A stretch of DNA of 53,605 nt from Sulfurimonas sp. (GTDB lineage Bacteria; Campylobacterota; Campylobacteria; Campylobacterales; Sulfurimonadaceae), in contig JAQTWZ010000010.1 of the NCBI GenBank assembly GCA_028689055.1, forward strand, positions 3,231 to 56,835, written 5' to 3'. Under the pieces are notes generated by a model. The model saw only the letters and a list, made by a program, of their open reading frames with translations, ran no database searches and was not told the DNA's origin. Made by a program: the position numbers and the translations under genes. Positions within the stretch are counted from its first letter, which is position 1; every line of letters starts with the position of its first letter. Of the stretch, positions 26,595 through 36,070 are shown one piece after another.

Positions 26595-27752
26595 ATGACG
26601 AAAGAGTATATTTTTACCTCAGAGTCTGTAACAGAAGGGCACCCTGATAAGATGGCAGATCAAATCAGTGATGCAATTCTGGATTATATTATTGAGCATG
26701 ATCCAAAGGCACGCGTTGCGTGCGAAACTTTGGTATCAAATGGTTTTTGTGTAATTGCAGGCGAACTGAAAACAACGGCATATGCCCCTATGCAAGAGAT
26801 TGCAAGAAAAGTTATCCAGGAGATCGGATATACTGATGCGACCTACGGTTTTGATTATCGTTCTGCTGCAGTATTAAATGGAATCGGTGAACAATCGCCT
26901 GACATTAATCAGGGTGTTGACCAAGCTGATGGAGAAATCGGTGCAGGCGATCAGGGTCTTATGTTTGGATACGCTTGTCGTGAGACAGATGTTTTGATGC
27001 CTTTGCCAATTTATTTGGCACATCGCTTGACACAAAAGCTTGCTGAAGTACGTAAAGAGGGAATTATTCCATATTTACGTCCAGATGGAAAAGCACAGAT
27101 AAGCGTAAAGTATATAGGAGATAAGCCTGTTTCGGTTGAAACAGTGGTAGTTTCTACGCAGCATGCTCCTGATGTTTCTCAAGAAAAAATTCATGAAGAT
27201 GTTATCAATGAAGTAATAAGAAAAGTTATCCCTGCGGAGTTACTCAGTGAAAGCACTGTATTTCATATCAATCCGACAGGAAAATTTGTAATCGGCGGAC
27301 CGCAAGGTGATGCAGGTCTCACTGGACGAAAAATCATCGTAGATACATATGGTGGAAGTTGTCCTCACGGCGGCGGTGCATTTAGTGGTAAAGATCCAAC
27401 CAAAGTTGACAGAAGTGCTGCATACGCCGCAAGATGGGTTGCAAAAAATCTAGTTGCATCGGGTGCCTGTGACAAAGCAACTATTCAGGTTGCATACGCA
27501 ATCGGTGTTGCAAAACCTGTATCTATTATGGTTGATACGCATGGAACGGGTGTCGTTGCTGAAGAGAAAATAGAAGAGTGTGTAAAACATCTCTTTGACT
27601 TGTCTCCAAAAGGTATTATCACTTCACTCGATTTGCTTCGCCCAATTTATAGAAAAACTGCTGCTTATGGTCACTTTGGCCGTGAGGAAGAGGGTTTTAC
27701 TTGGGAAGTTACAGATAAAGTAGATGCTATAAAAGAGTATTTGGGTCTTTAA
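26595..27752 (+). CDS. metK: S-adenosylmethionine synthetase
   Basis: A 385-residue enzyme that makes SAM from methionine and ATP. Motifs: [29 protein letters not shown] and [24 protein letters not shown] precedes the ATG, and GATATAATT (about 26539) is a likely -10. No SAM riboswitch was recognised in the 235-base upstream gap. Confidence 0.97.
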   Translation: MTKEYIFTSESVTEGHPDKMADQISDAILDYIIEHDPKARVACETLVSNGFCVIAGELKTTAYAPMQEIARKVIQEIGYTDATYGFDYRSAAVLNGIGEQSPDINQGVDQADGEIGAGDQGLMFGYACRETDVLMPLPIYLAHRLTQKLAEVRKEGIIPYLRPDGKAQISVKYIGDKPVSVETVVVSTQHAPDVSQEKIHEDVINEVIRKVIPAELLSESTVFHINPTGKFVIGGPQGDAGLTGRKIIVDTYGGSCPHGGGAFSGKDPTKVDRSAAYAARWVAKNLVASGACDKATIQVAYAIGVAKPVSIMVDTHGTGVVAEEKIEECVKHLFDLSPKGIITSLDLLRPIYRKTAAYGHFGREEEGFTWEVTDKVDAIKEYLGL

Positions 27753-27904
27753 GAAATGATGCGCCAAAATGACGGCTAAATTCGTTATAAGGCGTCTTCT
27801 TGATATGTAACGAATAGTTGAATTTTAAGTAGTTAGAAACTAGTTTTAGCTACATTTAAAAATCTTCTGTGTATAGTTACTGCAACAAAAATTAGGAGAA
27901 AATA

Positions 27905-28189
27905 ATGGCTGTATATATTAATGATACTTGTATTAACTGTGGCGCTTGTATTGACGAATGTCCGGTAGAAGCAATCGTAGATGAGGATGATAATCCAACT
28001 GGTGAAGAAATTTACTATGTATATGGTGATAAATGTGTAGAGTGTGTTGGACATCACGATGAGCCAGCATGTGCTACTGCATGTCCTACTGAGGGTTGTA
28101 TTACTTGGGATGCTATCGGTGATAGCCCTTCACACCGTGATGATATTACGGATGCACAACGTTCAAGCAAAGAGCCTGTTGTAGAATAG
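27905..28189 (+). CDS. 2[4Fe-4S] ferredoxin
   Basis: A 94-residue protein with two cluster motifs: CINCGACIDECP (Cys 9, 12, 15, 19) and CVECVGHHDEPACATACP, whose wider spacing between the second and third Cys is typical of the Allochromatium-type ferredoxin subfamily. It is acidic and carries low-potential electrons in the cytoplasm. TTAGGAGAAA lies upstream. Confidence 0.93.
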   Translation: MAVYINDTCINCGACIDECPVEAIVDEDDNPTGEEIYYVYGDKCVECVGHHDEPACATACPTEGCITWDAIGDSPSHRDDITDAQRSSKEPVVE

Positions 28190-28197
28190 TCTCAAGA

Positions 28198-28243
28198 GGT
28201 ACTCGCTAGAGTACCTTAAAATCAATGGGTCTTTTACCCATTG
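28198..28243 (+). terminator. Two adjacent hairpins after ferredoxin gene
   Basis: GGTACTC/GAGTACC (28198-28215, loop GCTA) and CAATGGGT/ACCCATTG (28223-28243, loop CTTTT) follow the ferredoxin stop. They probably form its terminator. Confidence 0.6.
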
Positions 28244-28338
28244 AAACAAAAAATCCCCTCTAAATTTCTAAACTTCAATTAAAATACATTATTTTTTAGA
28301 TACAATTCCACTCTAATTTTATATTAACAGGAGATTTG

Positions 28339-28752
28339 ATGGAAAGAACTCTATCTATAATCAAACCAGATGCAGTTGCTAAAGGTGTTATCGGCAAAAT
28401 CTTAGATCGTTTTGAGACTGATGGCCTTAAAATAGCAGCAACAAGAAAAATTCAACTTTCACGCGCTGATGCAGAAGCATTTTATGCTGTACACTCTGAG
28501 AGACCATTTTTCAACGACTTAGTTGATTTCATGATCAGTGGTCCAGTAGTTGTTTCAGTTCTTGAGGGCGAAAACGCTATGCAAAGAAATCGTGATTTAA
28601 TGGGTGCTACAAACCCTAAAGACGCTGAAGCTGGAACAATTCGTGCAGATTTCGCTGAAAATATAGATGCAAACGCAGTTCACGGTAGTGATTCTGTTGA
28701 AAACGCAGCTGTAGAAATCGCATTCTTTTTCTCTGAGAGAGAAATTTCTTAA
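28339..28752 (+). CDS. ndk: Nucleoside diphosphate kinase
   Basis: A 137-residue enzyme that equilibrates NTP and NDP pools. [15 protein letters not shown] is the family start, and the active-site His lies in [15 protein letters not shown] at 28336 is in frame, but ATG 28339 with AGGAG upstream is chosen. It has two AAACGCAG copies 30 bases apart. Confidence 0.96.
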   Translation: MERTLSIIKPDAVAKGVIGKILDRFETDGLKIAATRKIQLSRADAEAFYAVHSERPFFNDLVDFMISGPVVVSVLEGENAMQRNRDLMGATNPKDAEAGTIRADFAENIDANAVHGSDSVENAAVEIAFFFSEREIS

Positions 28753-28761
28753 GTAATAATT

Positions 28762-29118
28762 GTGAAGTTTTTACTCAGAAAAGTCACAAAGACGCCTTTA
28801 GACTTTGAACTTGAATCTCAAGAGGCAAATTTTAAAGGTTATTTACAGTACCATTCTGGCAATTTGATTTTACTCAAAGCAGAACTTAGTGGTTTTGTAG
28901 ATATAGAATGTAGTCAGTGTGCTCAAGATATTAAATTACCATTGGAAGAGAATATAGAGCTTTTTATTTCGGATGGTCTTTTTAATGGAGATGAGCGCAT
29001 AGAGCTTGATGTTGTAGAGTCTTTTGACGGTTATGCTGATATTGATGAAATATTACACTCTGAGCTTGAGCTTATCAAAAGCGACTATTACAGTTGCGAA
29101 AATTGTCAAAACTCTTAA
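28762..29118 (+). CDS. DUF177 (YceD-like) protein
   Basis: A 118-residue protein with GTG start. The pattern VDIECSQCAQDI and the acidic DIDEILHSELELI place it in the DUF177/YceD family, which is widely found immediately before rpmF, as here. In E. coli and plants the family is linked to 23S rRNA/L32 assembly. Two Cys pairs (CSQC, CENC) could bind metal. Confidence 0.8.
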   Translation: MKFLLRKVTKTPLDFELESQEANFKGYLQYHSGNLILLKAELSGFVDIECSQCAQDIKLPLEENIELFISDGLFNGDERIELDVVESFDGYADIDEILHSELELIKSDYYSCENCQNS

Positions 29119-29192
29119 CGTAGATAAGAGAAGATGTAAAAGGGACTTGTTCCTTTTACTGTATTAATTAAAATAAGAAAGGAATTAAAACT

Positions 29193-29342
29193 ATGGCAGT
29201 ACCTAAGAGAAGAGTATCACACTCTCGTTCAGCTAAAAGAAGAACTCACTATAAGATTTCTTTAGCACGTCCAGTTAAAGACAAAGACGGAACTTACAGA
29301 TTACCACACCACGTTAACCCAACGACTGGTGAGTATAAATAA
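29193..29342 (+). CDS. rpmF: 50S ribosomal protein L32
   Basis: A 49-residue protein starting [20 protein letters not shown], a clear L32. AAAGGA precedes the ATG. It sits between DUF177 and plsX in the widely conserved order. It lacks the zinc-binding Cys found in some L32 forms. Confidence 0.95.
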   Translation: MAVPKRRVSHSRSAKRRTHYKISLARPVKDKDGTYRLPHHVNPTTGEYK

Positions 29343-29345
29343 TTA

Positions 29346-30344
29346 ATGGTTAAGATTGCAGTTGATGCAATGGGCGGGGACTTCGGTCCTGAGCCAATTG
29401 TAAAAGGTTGTGTAGAAGCACTCAAGAGAAAATCGTTTGAACTTATTTTAGTAGGTAAAAAGTCTGAAATTTTACCTCTGTTACCAAAACGTTATAGAGA
29501 TAAGATTTTAATTATTGAATCAGATGATGTTATCTCAATGAGTGATGCCGCTACTGATGCTGTGAAACGAAAAGAAAGCAGCATATATAAAGCAATCGAA
29601 CTTGTCAAAAATGGTGAAGCTGACGGTGTTGTTTCTGCTGGACATAGCGGAGCAACGATGACACTTGCAACACTTAGACTTGGTCGTCTTGAAGGCGTAT
29701 TGCGTCCTGCGCTTGTTGCTCTAATGCCAACAAAAACTGGCCGTCGCTCTATCATCCTAGATGTGGGCGCAAATGTTGATTCAAAACCTGAACATTTAGC
29801 GCAATTCGCAATTATGGGCGGTTGTTATGCTGAAGATATGTTCAAAATCGAAACACCGAGCATCGGTATTCTTGCAAATGGTGAAGAAGATTCAAAAGGC
29901 AATGAAGTAACAAAAGCTGCATTTAAAATTCTCAAAGGCGCTAAAGGCTTCAAGGGAAATGTAGAAGGTAGTGATATCTTCAACGGAACATGTGATGTTA
30001 TCACTTGTGATGGTTTTGTAGGGAATCTTGTTCTCAAAGCAAGTGAAGGTGTTGCTTCAACAATCAGTGGACTTATAAAAGACTATATTAGAAAATCACC
30101 GATTGCTATTACAGGCGCATTACTTATGAGAAAAGTATTTAAGCTTCTCAAAAAACAGATAGATTATGCAGAAGTAGGCGGCGCTCCTCTTATTGGGATA
30201 AAAGGCTGTGTTATAGTAAGTCACGGAAAAAGTAATCCAAAAGCTATGGAAAATGCTATTTATCAAGCCATCCGATATGTAGATACGGGTGTTAATGAAA
30301 GTATCATCTCCAGATTGCAACAGTTAAAACAAAAGGAAGCTTAA
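29346..30344 (+). CDS. plsX: Phosphate acyltransferase PlsX
   Basis: A 332-residue enzyme that converts acyl-ACP to acyl-phosphate for phospholipid synthesis. The start [21 protein letters not shown] and the internal SAGHSGATM and [16 protein letters not shown] are family motifs. It starts 3 bases after rpmF and overlaps fabH by 1 base. Confidence 0.95.
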   Translation: MVKIAVDAMGGDFGPEPIVKGCVEALKRKSFELILVGKKSEILPLLPKRYRDKILIIESDDVISMSDAATDAVKRKESSIYKAIELVKNGEADGVVSAGHSGATMTLATLRLGRLEGVLRPALVALMPTKTGRRSIILDVGANVDSKPEHLAQFAIMGGCYAEDMFKIETPSIGILANGEEDSKGNEVTKAAFKILKGAKGFKGNVEGSDIFNGTCDVITCDGFVGNLVLKASEGVASTISGLIKDYIRKSPIAITGALLMRKVFKLLKKQIDYAEVGGAPLIGIKGCVIVSHGKSNPKAMENAIYQAIRYVDTGVNESIISRLQQLKQKEA

Positions 30345-31345
30345 TGGCTTATGCAGCATTTCGTTCTATTGGTGCGTATGTTCCAAAAAAAATCTTGACT
30401 AATGAAGCGTTATCTCAAATGGTTGATACCACTGATGAATGGATTCTTCAAAGAACTGGAATAAAAGAGCGTCATATTGCCGCTACTGATGAAACAACAA
30501 GCGATATGGGTGTTGAAGCAGCAAAAAAGGCTATAGAACGTAGCGGTATCGCTAAAGAAGATATTGATATGATCGTATGTGCGACTATTTCACCTGATTA
30601 TTTTTGTATGCCATCAACTGCGACTATTATCTCAAATAAGCTTGGACTTGCGAATGTAACAGCGTTTGATATCTCTGCTGCGTGTACAGGTTTTGTGTAT
30701 ATTCTCTCAATAGCAAAAGCATTTATAGAATCAGGTATGAAAAAAAATGTACTGATAATCGGTGCAGAAAAGCTTTCAGCTATAACCGACTATAGCGACA
30801 GAGGGACATGTATCCTCTTTGGTGATGGTGCTGGTGCTGCGATTATCAGTGCTACAGATAATAAAGAAGAAGCGATTATTGACATCCAAACGGGAGCTGA
30901 CGGTGCGTTTGCAGATTTACTTATGACGCCAAATGGTGGAACGGGTTCCCCTCATGATTCACTTGAACAAGAGGCTGCAGGCTGCTTTATGCAGATGAAA
31001 GGCAACGAAACTTTTAAAGTTGCCGTCCGTACTCTTACAAAAGATGTTGTAGAGATTTTAGAAAATAACAATATTGCTAGTGCTGATGTCAAACATTTTG
31101 TACCGCATCAAGCGAACTATAGAATCATCAAAGCTGTCGGTGATGCACTCAAGATGAAAGAAGAGCAGGTGGTGCTTACTGTACACAAATACGGTAATAC
31201 TTCAGGGGCATCAATCCCTATGGCTATCAATGATATCTACGAAAGTGAGGAACTCAAAGCAGGAGAACTTTTACTTCTTGATGCTTTTGGCGGCGGACTT
31301 ACATGGGGATCGGCGTTAGTCCCATTCTCACCTCTCAAAAAATAA
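30344..31345 (+). CDS. fabH: 3-oxoacyl-ACP synthase III
   Basis: A 333-residue initiating condensing enzyme of fatty acid synthesis. The catalytic triad is visible: Cys in [11 protein letters not shown], His in [10 protein letters not shown] and Asn in [18 protein letters not shown] lies upstream and TAATG joins it to plsX. A large palindrome begins just after the stop. Confidence 0.96.
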   Translation: MAYAAFRSIGAYVPKKILTNEALSQMVDTTDEWILQRTGIKERHIAATDETTSDMGVEAAKKAIERSGIAKEDIDMIVCATISPDYFCMPSTATIISNKLGLANVTAFDISAACTGFVYILSIAKAFIESGMKKNVLIIGAEKLSAITDYSDRGTCILFGDGAGAAIISATDNKEEAIIDIQTGADGAFADLLMTPNGGTGSPHDSLEQEAAGCFMQMKGNETFKVAVRTLTKDVVEILENNNIASADVKHFVPHQANYRIIKAVGDALKMKEEQVVLTVHKYGNTSGASIPMAINDIYESEELKAGELLLLDAFGGGLTWGSALVPFSPLKK

Positions 31346-31480
31346 ACTTCTTTAAAAATAGCTCTTTTGCTCGATTTCTTCGTTGCAGTTGAGTTCCTTT
31401 TCGTCACTTACTTCAGTAAGCTCCTCAAATAAACGCAACTACGCCTTGAACCAGAACAAAATAGAGAATTTTTAAACTTC
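31344..31480. repeat. Large imperfect palindrome after fabH
   Basis: Outer arms at 31351-31369 and 31457-31476 are imperfect inverted copies (TTTAAAAATA... and ...GAATTTTTAAA). A second tier pairs GTTGC (31382-31386) with GCAAC (31435-31439), and the centre is a perfect CTTACT-TC-AGTAAG (31407-31420). AAACTTC flanks it on both sides (31344-31350, 31474-31480). It may be a mobile-element-like palindrome, a transcription end, or both. Confidence 0.55.
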
Positions 31481-31519
31481 GATGGCTTTTACTCTTTATT
31501 ATATCATCCTAGTTGTCAT

Positions 31520-31894
31520 TTAGATGCCCTGCAGCGCGTGAAATATACGTTTATGAAACTCTTCTTCTTTGTTTTTAAAATCTAGTGTGCTCTCACGAAG
31601 TTTTTCACCCCACATTGGATTTGGGAAGTGGCTATCATCTTCAAATCGTGCCATGACATGAATATGGACACGTGGGAGCATATTGGCAAAGGATGCCATA
31701 TTTATCTTTGTAGGAGAGTAGAAATACTTCATCTCATGTTCTACAATGTCATAAATTTCCCATAGTTTGACACGAAGTTCTTTGGGCATATCGCCAAGTT
31801 CTTTAAAGGGTTCTATGGTAAATATTTTCAACCAAGGAATCTGAGCATCTTCCTTTTCGATATAAAATTGATGATTTTCAAATATAATATGCAT
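31520..31894 (-). CDS. HIT-domain nucleotide-binding protein
   Basis: A 124-residue protein with the HIT signature region PRVHIHVMARFEDDSHFPNPMW. The first two histidines of HxHxHxx are present; the third position is Met and an Arg follows. This form is seen in a HIT subfamily with (V/I)xAR at that site. It probably hydrolyses or binds a dinucleoside or adenylylated compound. It is convergent with fabH across the palindrome. Confidence 0.85.
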   Translation of the reverse strand: MHIIFENHQFYIEKEDAQIPWLKIFTIEPFKELGDMPKELRVKLWEIYDIVEHEMKYFYSPTKINMASFANMLPRVHIHVMARFEDDSHFPNPMWGEKLRESTLDFKNKEEEFHKRIFHALQGI

Positions 31895-31992
31895 TGTTTC
31901 TACTTTTTTGAAAAATTATAGCGCATTATCCTCAAAATTCAAATTTGAAGTGCAATCTTTAGAGTAAAAAATACTACTTTTTCCTTCCTTAA

Positions 31993-32067
31993 GCTGCTAT
32001 TTTCAAACCGTAAAAAGCCTCCTTGGGCAAAGCTTTTCTCGGTCAATTATTCAATCTATCTTTAATT
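31993..32067 (-). pseudogene. Possible IS30-like transposase 3' relic
   Basis: Read on the minus strand toward 31993, the frame gives IKDRLNN, a TGA, then PRKALPKEAFYGLKIAA and a stop. This resembles the C-terminal LNxRPRKxLxxxTPxEvF of IS30-type transposases, with the usual Arg codon CGA changed to the stop TGA. Only about 25 codons remain. The match is short, so the assignment is tentative. Confidence 0.35.
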
Positions 32068-32108
32068 GAGCCCTCTGATTAATCATCAAGATTTCAGAGG
32101 GCTCAATT
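32064..32108. terminator. Strong 15-bp hairpin
   Basis: AATTGAGCCCTCTGA (32064-32078) pairs perfectly with 32094-32108 around a 15-base loop. It is the most stable stem in the window by eye. It borders the transposase relic and may be an insertion end or a transcription stop. Confidence 0.65.
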
Positions 32109-32425
32109 CTTATTGTTTAGGTCTCAATACCACCAGCTTTTTTAAAGTTGCAATATGACAGCTTTAATCCAAGGCTAAATGTTTATATTTCAATCTTTAC
32201 TTCCTCCTGTTTTGTAGTTAGAATTTAAAATATATTATAGAGTTTAAGCTCTTCAAAATCTAAAATTAAAACTTTTATTTTTTAATTCTCAAAAATTGCA
32301 CTTCAGATTTAAATTTTGGTAAGATTGATGGGAGTTTATTCATTAAAAGGCTCTTTAATCTAAGTTGTTGTATCATTCTTTTCATATTATTAAATTTAAC
32401 TCACCCCCCTACAAAAGGCATTCAT

Positions 32426-33976
32426 ATGACAAATGTTAGCATCATAGTTTTAGACTTTGGTTCTCAATATACACAACTTATCGCACGTCGTTTGCGTGAA
32501 GATAAGATTTATTGTGAAATTCTTCCGTATCATACTTCCGTTTCGGATATCAAGACAAAAAATCCAAAAGGTGTTATTCTTAGTGGTGGACCATCTTCTG
32601 TGTATAACAAAGACGCATACGAAGTAGATCAAGGTGTTTATGCCATGGGTATTCCTGTTTTAGGCATCTGTTACGGTATGCAAAGAATCGCTGTGGATTT
32701 TGGCGGAAGTGTTGTGCGTTCAGATCATCATGAATACGGAAAAGCAGAACTACAAATCCTAAACGCGGGAGAAAACTGTTCGCCATTGCTCAAAGATTGT
32801 GATGATGGACGCGTTGTTTGGATGAGCCATAGTGATAAAGTGGATGTGCTTCCAGAAGGCTTTACGCCGATTGCAGTTTCTGAAAATTCTCCGTTTGCAG
32901 CTATCGCCAATGAAGAAAAGCGTGTTTATGCGATGCAATATCATCCAGAGGTACAACATTCAGAAGAGGGCTATTTGATGCTTCGTAACTTCGCAAAAAA
33001 TATTTGCGGTGTTACTGAAAAATGGAAGATGGAACATTTCTTAAAAGAGCAGATAAAAATTATTCGTGAAAAAGTAGGAACGGGCAAAGTTCTTTGTGGA
33101 CTAAGTGGCGGAGTTGATAGTTCTGTTGTTGCAGCTTTATTGTATGAGGCAATCGGTGATCAGCTTGTTCCCGTATTTGTTGATAACGGACTTTTAAGAA
33201 AAGGCGAAAGAGAACAGGTTGAAGAAGTTTTTAAAGTAAATCTTAAAACGCCTCTTATTACAGTGGACGCAGTGGATAATTTTTTGGGCAAACTTGCAGG
33301 TATCTCGGATCCGGAACAAAAACGCAAGATTATCGGGCATACTTTTATAGAAGAATTTGAAAAAGAAGCGAAAAAACATGACGGCATTAAGTTCCTAGCA
33401 CAAGGGACACTTTACCCTGACGTTATCGAGTCTATCTCGGTGAATGGTCCTTCGGAAGTCATCAAATCTCACCACAATGTTGGCGGTTTACCTGATTGGA
33501 TGGACTTTGAGCTTATAGAACCATTGCGTGAACTTTTCAAAGATGAAGTACGCAAAATCGGACTTGAACTTGGACTTCCTGAGTCAATGATCAACCGTCA
33601 TCCATTCCCTGGGCCTGGACTTGCTATCCGTATTATGGGTGATGTGAATGTTCCTGACTTGACACTGCTTCGTGAAGCGGATGTTATTTTGTTGGATGAA
33701 CTCAAGGCTAGCGGATATTATGCGAAAACATGGCAAGCATTCGCGGTACTTTTAAATGTAAAATCTGTAGGTGTTATGGGTGATAATCGTACTTATGACA
33801 ATACAATTTGTGTGAGGGTTGTGGAGGCTGTTGATGGCATGACAGCGACTTTTGCACATTTACCGCACACGCTTCTTGAGAGAATTTCCAGAAGAATCAT
33901 CAATGAAGTGGACGGTATTAACCGTGTGGTTTATGACATTAGTTCTAAACCACCTGCAACGATAGAGTGGGAATAA
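32426..33976 (+). CDS. guaA: GMP synthase (glutamine-hydrolysing)
   Basis: A 516-residue enzyme that converts XMP to GMP. The N-terminal class I amidotransferase has Cys82 in GICYGMQ and the His-Glu pair in QYHPEVQHS. The ATP-pyrophosphatase P-loop is [10 protein letters not shown], and the C-terminal dimer domain ends in [15 protein letters not shown] lies 8 bases before the ATG. Confidence 0.97.
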   Translation: MTNVSIIVLDFGSQYTQLIARRLREDKIYCEILPYHTSVSDIKTKNPKGVILSGGPSSVYNKDAYEVDQGVYAMGIPVLGICYGMQRIAVDFGGSVVRSDHHEYGKAELQILNAGENCSPLLKDCDDGRVVWMSHSDKVDVLPEGFTPIAVSENSPFAAIANEEKRVYAMQYHPEVQHSEEGYLMLRNFAKNICGVTEKWKMEHFLKEQIKIIREKVGTGKVLCGLSGGVDSSVVAALLYEAIGDQLVPVFVDNGLLRKGEREQVEEVFKVNLKTPLITVDAVDNFLGKLAGISDPEQKRKIIGHTFIEEFEKEAKKHDGIKFLAQGTLYPDVIESISVNGPSEVIKSHHNVGGLPDWMDFELIEPLRELFKDEVRKIGLELGLPESMINRHPFPGPGLAIRIMGDVNVPDLTLLREADVILLDELKASGYYAKTWQAFAVLLNVKSVGVMGDNRTYDNTICVRVVEAVDGMTATFAHLPHTLLERISRRIINEVDGINRVVYDISSKPPATIEWE

Positions 33977-34000
33977 AGTCCCCCTCCACCCGCCCATTAT

Positions 34001-35680
34001 CTACGAAAAAAGTTTTTGATTAAGAATCACTTCTGAACGTTTGAGCGCTTTGTCGATATGATTGACTATATTTTCTTCACCTATAGCTCTGTCTAGTTTT
34101 GTTTTTTGCAGATAGACATGGACACTTTTGTGTACCCCCGAGAGGATAAGTGTTGCATTATTGTGTCGTAATCTTTCGTTGAGCACTTCAAGAGAGTGCA
34201 GCCCTGCAGCATCTATCATCGGCACATGTCTGAGTCTAAGGATAAAAACATCAGGCATCGTCTCAAATGAGATAAGGGTATCGACGAGTTTTTCAGAGAT
34301 ACCAAAAAACAGAGGTCCATCAAGCTCATAGACTTCCACTCCTTTTGGGATGACTTTTTTCACAATCGAATCCGGATCATCCGTATCTTCATCTTCGCTG
34401 TAAGCGCGTATTTTTGTGGATTTCATCATGGAGTTTATAAAGAGAATAGATGCAAGTGAGATACCGGCTTGAATAGCGATATTGAGATCCACAAGTACCG
34501 TGAGCGTAAAAGTCACAAACAAAACACCGATATCTGCCGCAGGCGCTTTGACGATGGATTTGAGGTGTTTTATCTCTGCCATATTCCAAGCGACGACTAT
34601 CAGTATAGCGCTCAAAGCCGCCAAAGGAATTTTCACAATCAATGGAGCTAAAAGCATCATAAATACAAGCAGCCACAAAGCGTGCATGATACCTGATATC
34701 GGAGAGACAGCCCCTGCTTTGACATTGGTCGCGGTTCTGGCTATTGCTCCTGTCGCAGGAAGTCCACCGAAGATAGATGAAGCGATATTTGCAATACCTT
34801 GACCGAAAAGTTCGGTATTTGATTTATGTTTTGTACCGCTCATACCATCTGCTACGACCGCTGAGAGCAGAGACTCTATAGCTGCTAATAGCGCTATAGT
34901 CATCGCATCAGGAAAGAGAAGTCTTATCTTCTCAAAAGTAATCTCAGGAAAACTCGGACTCGGAAGCATAGAGGGAATCGCACCAAAACGGCTCTCTATA
35001 GTATCTACAGGAATCCCAAAAACCCAAACCAGCAAAGCAGACAAAGTAACAACCACTATCGGCGCAGGAATAGCAGGATAATTTTTGCGTACATAAAAAG
35101 TAATATAAATACTCAAAAGCGCTATTGCGAGGGCGAAAAAATTTGTCTCGCCTATATGCTCAACATATAAAATAAGTTTTTCGATAAAATCCGGTGGCAT
35201 ATTTTCGATACTGAGTCCAAAAAAATCTTTGAGCTGAGAAAAAACGATAAGCAGTGCGATACCTGAGGTAAAACCTATGATAACAGGATAGGGAATAAAC
35301 TTTATAAGCTCACCGGCGCGAAGCAAAGACATCACAACCAACATCACTCCCGCCATCATCGTGGCAATCACCAAACCTTCATATCCATGTTTCATCGCCA
35401 CAAGCGCTACCGTGACGATAAATGCAGCAGTAGGACCACCTATCTGGAAGCGGCTTCCACCCAGTGCGGAGATAAGAAATCCCGCAACTATCGCCGTAAA
35501 AAGACCGCGTTCAGGAGGAAGATTTGAAGCGATAGCAATAGCCATAGCCAGAGGAAGTGCGACAATAGCGACACTCAGACCTGAGAGACAATCTTGAAAG
35601 AACTCTTTTTTTGTATATCTGTTTTTTCTGAGATATGTGACCAACATAGGTTCAAGCGTATGGAGTATATTTTTTATCAT
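34001..35680 (-). CDS. SulP-family anion transporter with STAS domain
   Basis: A 559-residue protein with about 10-12 membrane segments. SulP landmarks are GLSVAIVALPLAMAIAIASNLPPERGLFTAIVAGF and the FGGLPATGAIARTATN loop; the C-terminal STAS domain follows (VYELDGPLFFGISEKLVDTL, MIDAAGLHSLEVL). SulP proteins carry sulfate, bicarbonate or other anions, and the substrate cannot be told from sequence. It is convergent with guaA. Confidence 0.92.
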   Translation of the reverse strand: MIKNILHTLEPMLVTYLRKNRYTKKEFFQDCLSGLSVAIVALPLAMAIAIASNLPPERGLFTAIVAGFLISALGGSRFQIGGPTAAFIVTVALVAMKHGYEGLVIATMMAGVMLVVMSLLRAGELIKFIPYPVIIGFTSGIALLIVFSQLKDFFGLSIENMPPDFIEKLILYVEHIGETNFFALAIALLSIYITFYVRKNYPAIPAPIVVVTLSALLVWVFGIPVDTIESRFGAIPSMLPSPSFPEITFEKIRLLFPDAMTIALLAAIESLLSAVVADGMSGTKHKSNTELFGQGIANIASSIFGGLPATGAIARTATNVKAGAVSPISGIMHALWLLVFMMLLAPLIVKIPLAALSAILIVVAWNMAEIKHLKSIVKAPAADIGVLFVTFTLTVLVDLNIAIQAGISLASILFINSMMKSTKIRAYSEDEDTDDPDSIVKKVIPKGVEVYELDGPLFFGISEKLVDTLISFETMPDVFILRLRHVPMIDAAGLHSLEVLNERLRHNNATLILSGVHKSVHVYLQKTKLDRAIGEENIVNHIDKALKRSEVILNQKLFS

Positions 35681-35797
35681 TTCTAGCCTGCGAAGTTTTT
35701 TTGTGATATTTTATAAGAATTCGCATTCTTTGGTACTTAAAAAAAAGCTGTTTTTTCTTCTTTGCTATAATAAATCAAAATAATCAAAAGGATCATT

Positions 35798-36061
35798 ATG
35801 TCTCTTACTGTTGAAGATGGATTTAGACTTTACGAAGAACGCAAATTTGCCGAAGCTTTTGAGGTTTTGTTTGATGCCGCAGCCTATAAAAACAATGGGG
35901 AAGCGCAATATTATGTAGGGCTCATGTACCGCAACGGCTTTGGCGTAGAACAAAGTGAAGAAAAAGCGATAACATGGTGGACAAAAGCCAGAAGAAATGG
36001 ACAAAGAGACGCTGCGTTTGCTATGTCAGAGATAAAGACATCTACAAAAAATATGTTTTAG
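35798..36061 (+). CDS. Small Sel1/TPR-repeat protein
   Basis: An 87-residue protein with about two Sel1-like helical repeats (YYVGLMYRNGFGVEQSEEKAITWWTKA is one). It is probably a small protein-protein interaction module without a signal peptide. It has the TATAAT promoter at 35766-35771 and ends 9 bases before nhaA, so the two may be co-transcribed. Confidence 0.8.
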   Translation: MSLTVEDGFRLYEERKFAEAFEVLFDAAAYKNNGEAQYYVGLMYRNGFGVEQSEEKAITWWTKARRNGQRDAAFAMSEIKTSTKNMF

Positions 36062-36070
36062 GAGATTGCC

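Larger units (their letters stand above)
31895..32425. other. Intergenic region before guaA with relic sequences
   Basis: A 531-base AT-rich gap. It holds a probable transposase tail relic (about 31993-32067, minus), a very strong hairpin (32064-32108) and the guaA promoter region. No intact gene is visible. Confidence 0.5.

Noticed and set aside
31520-31894. HIT protein considered inactive because the third His is Met
   Set aside because: A HIT subfamily with HxH followed by a hydrophobic residue and Arg is known, so this is not evidence of decay.
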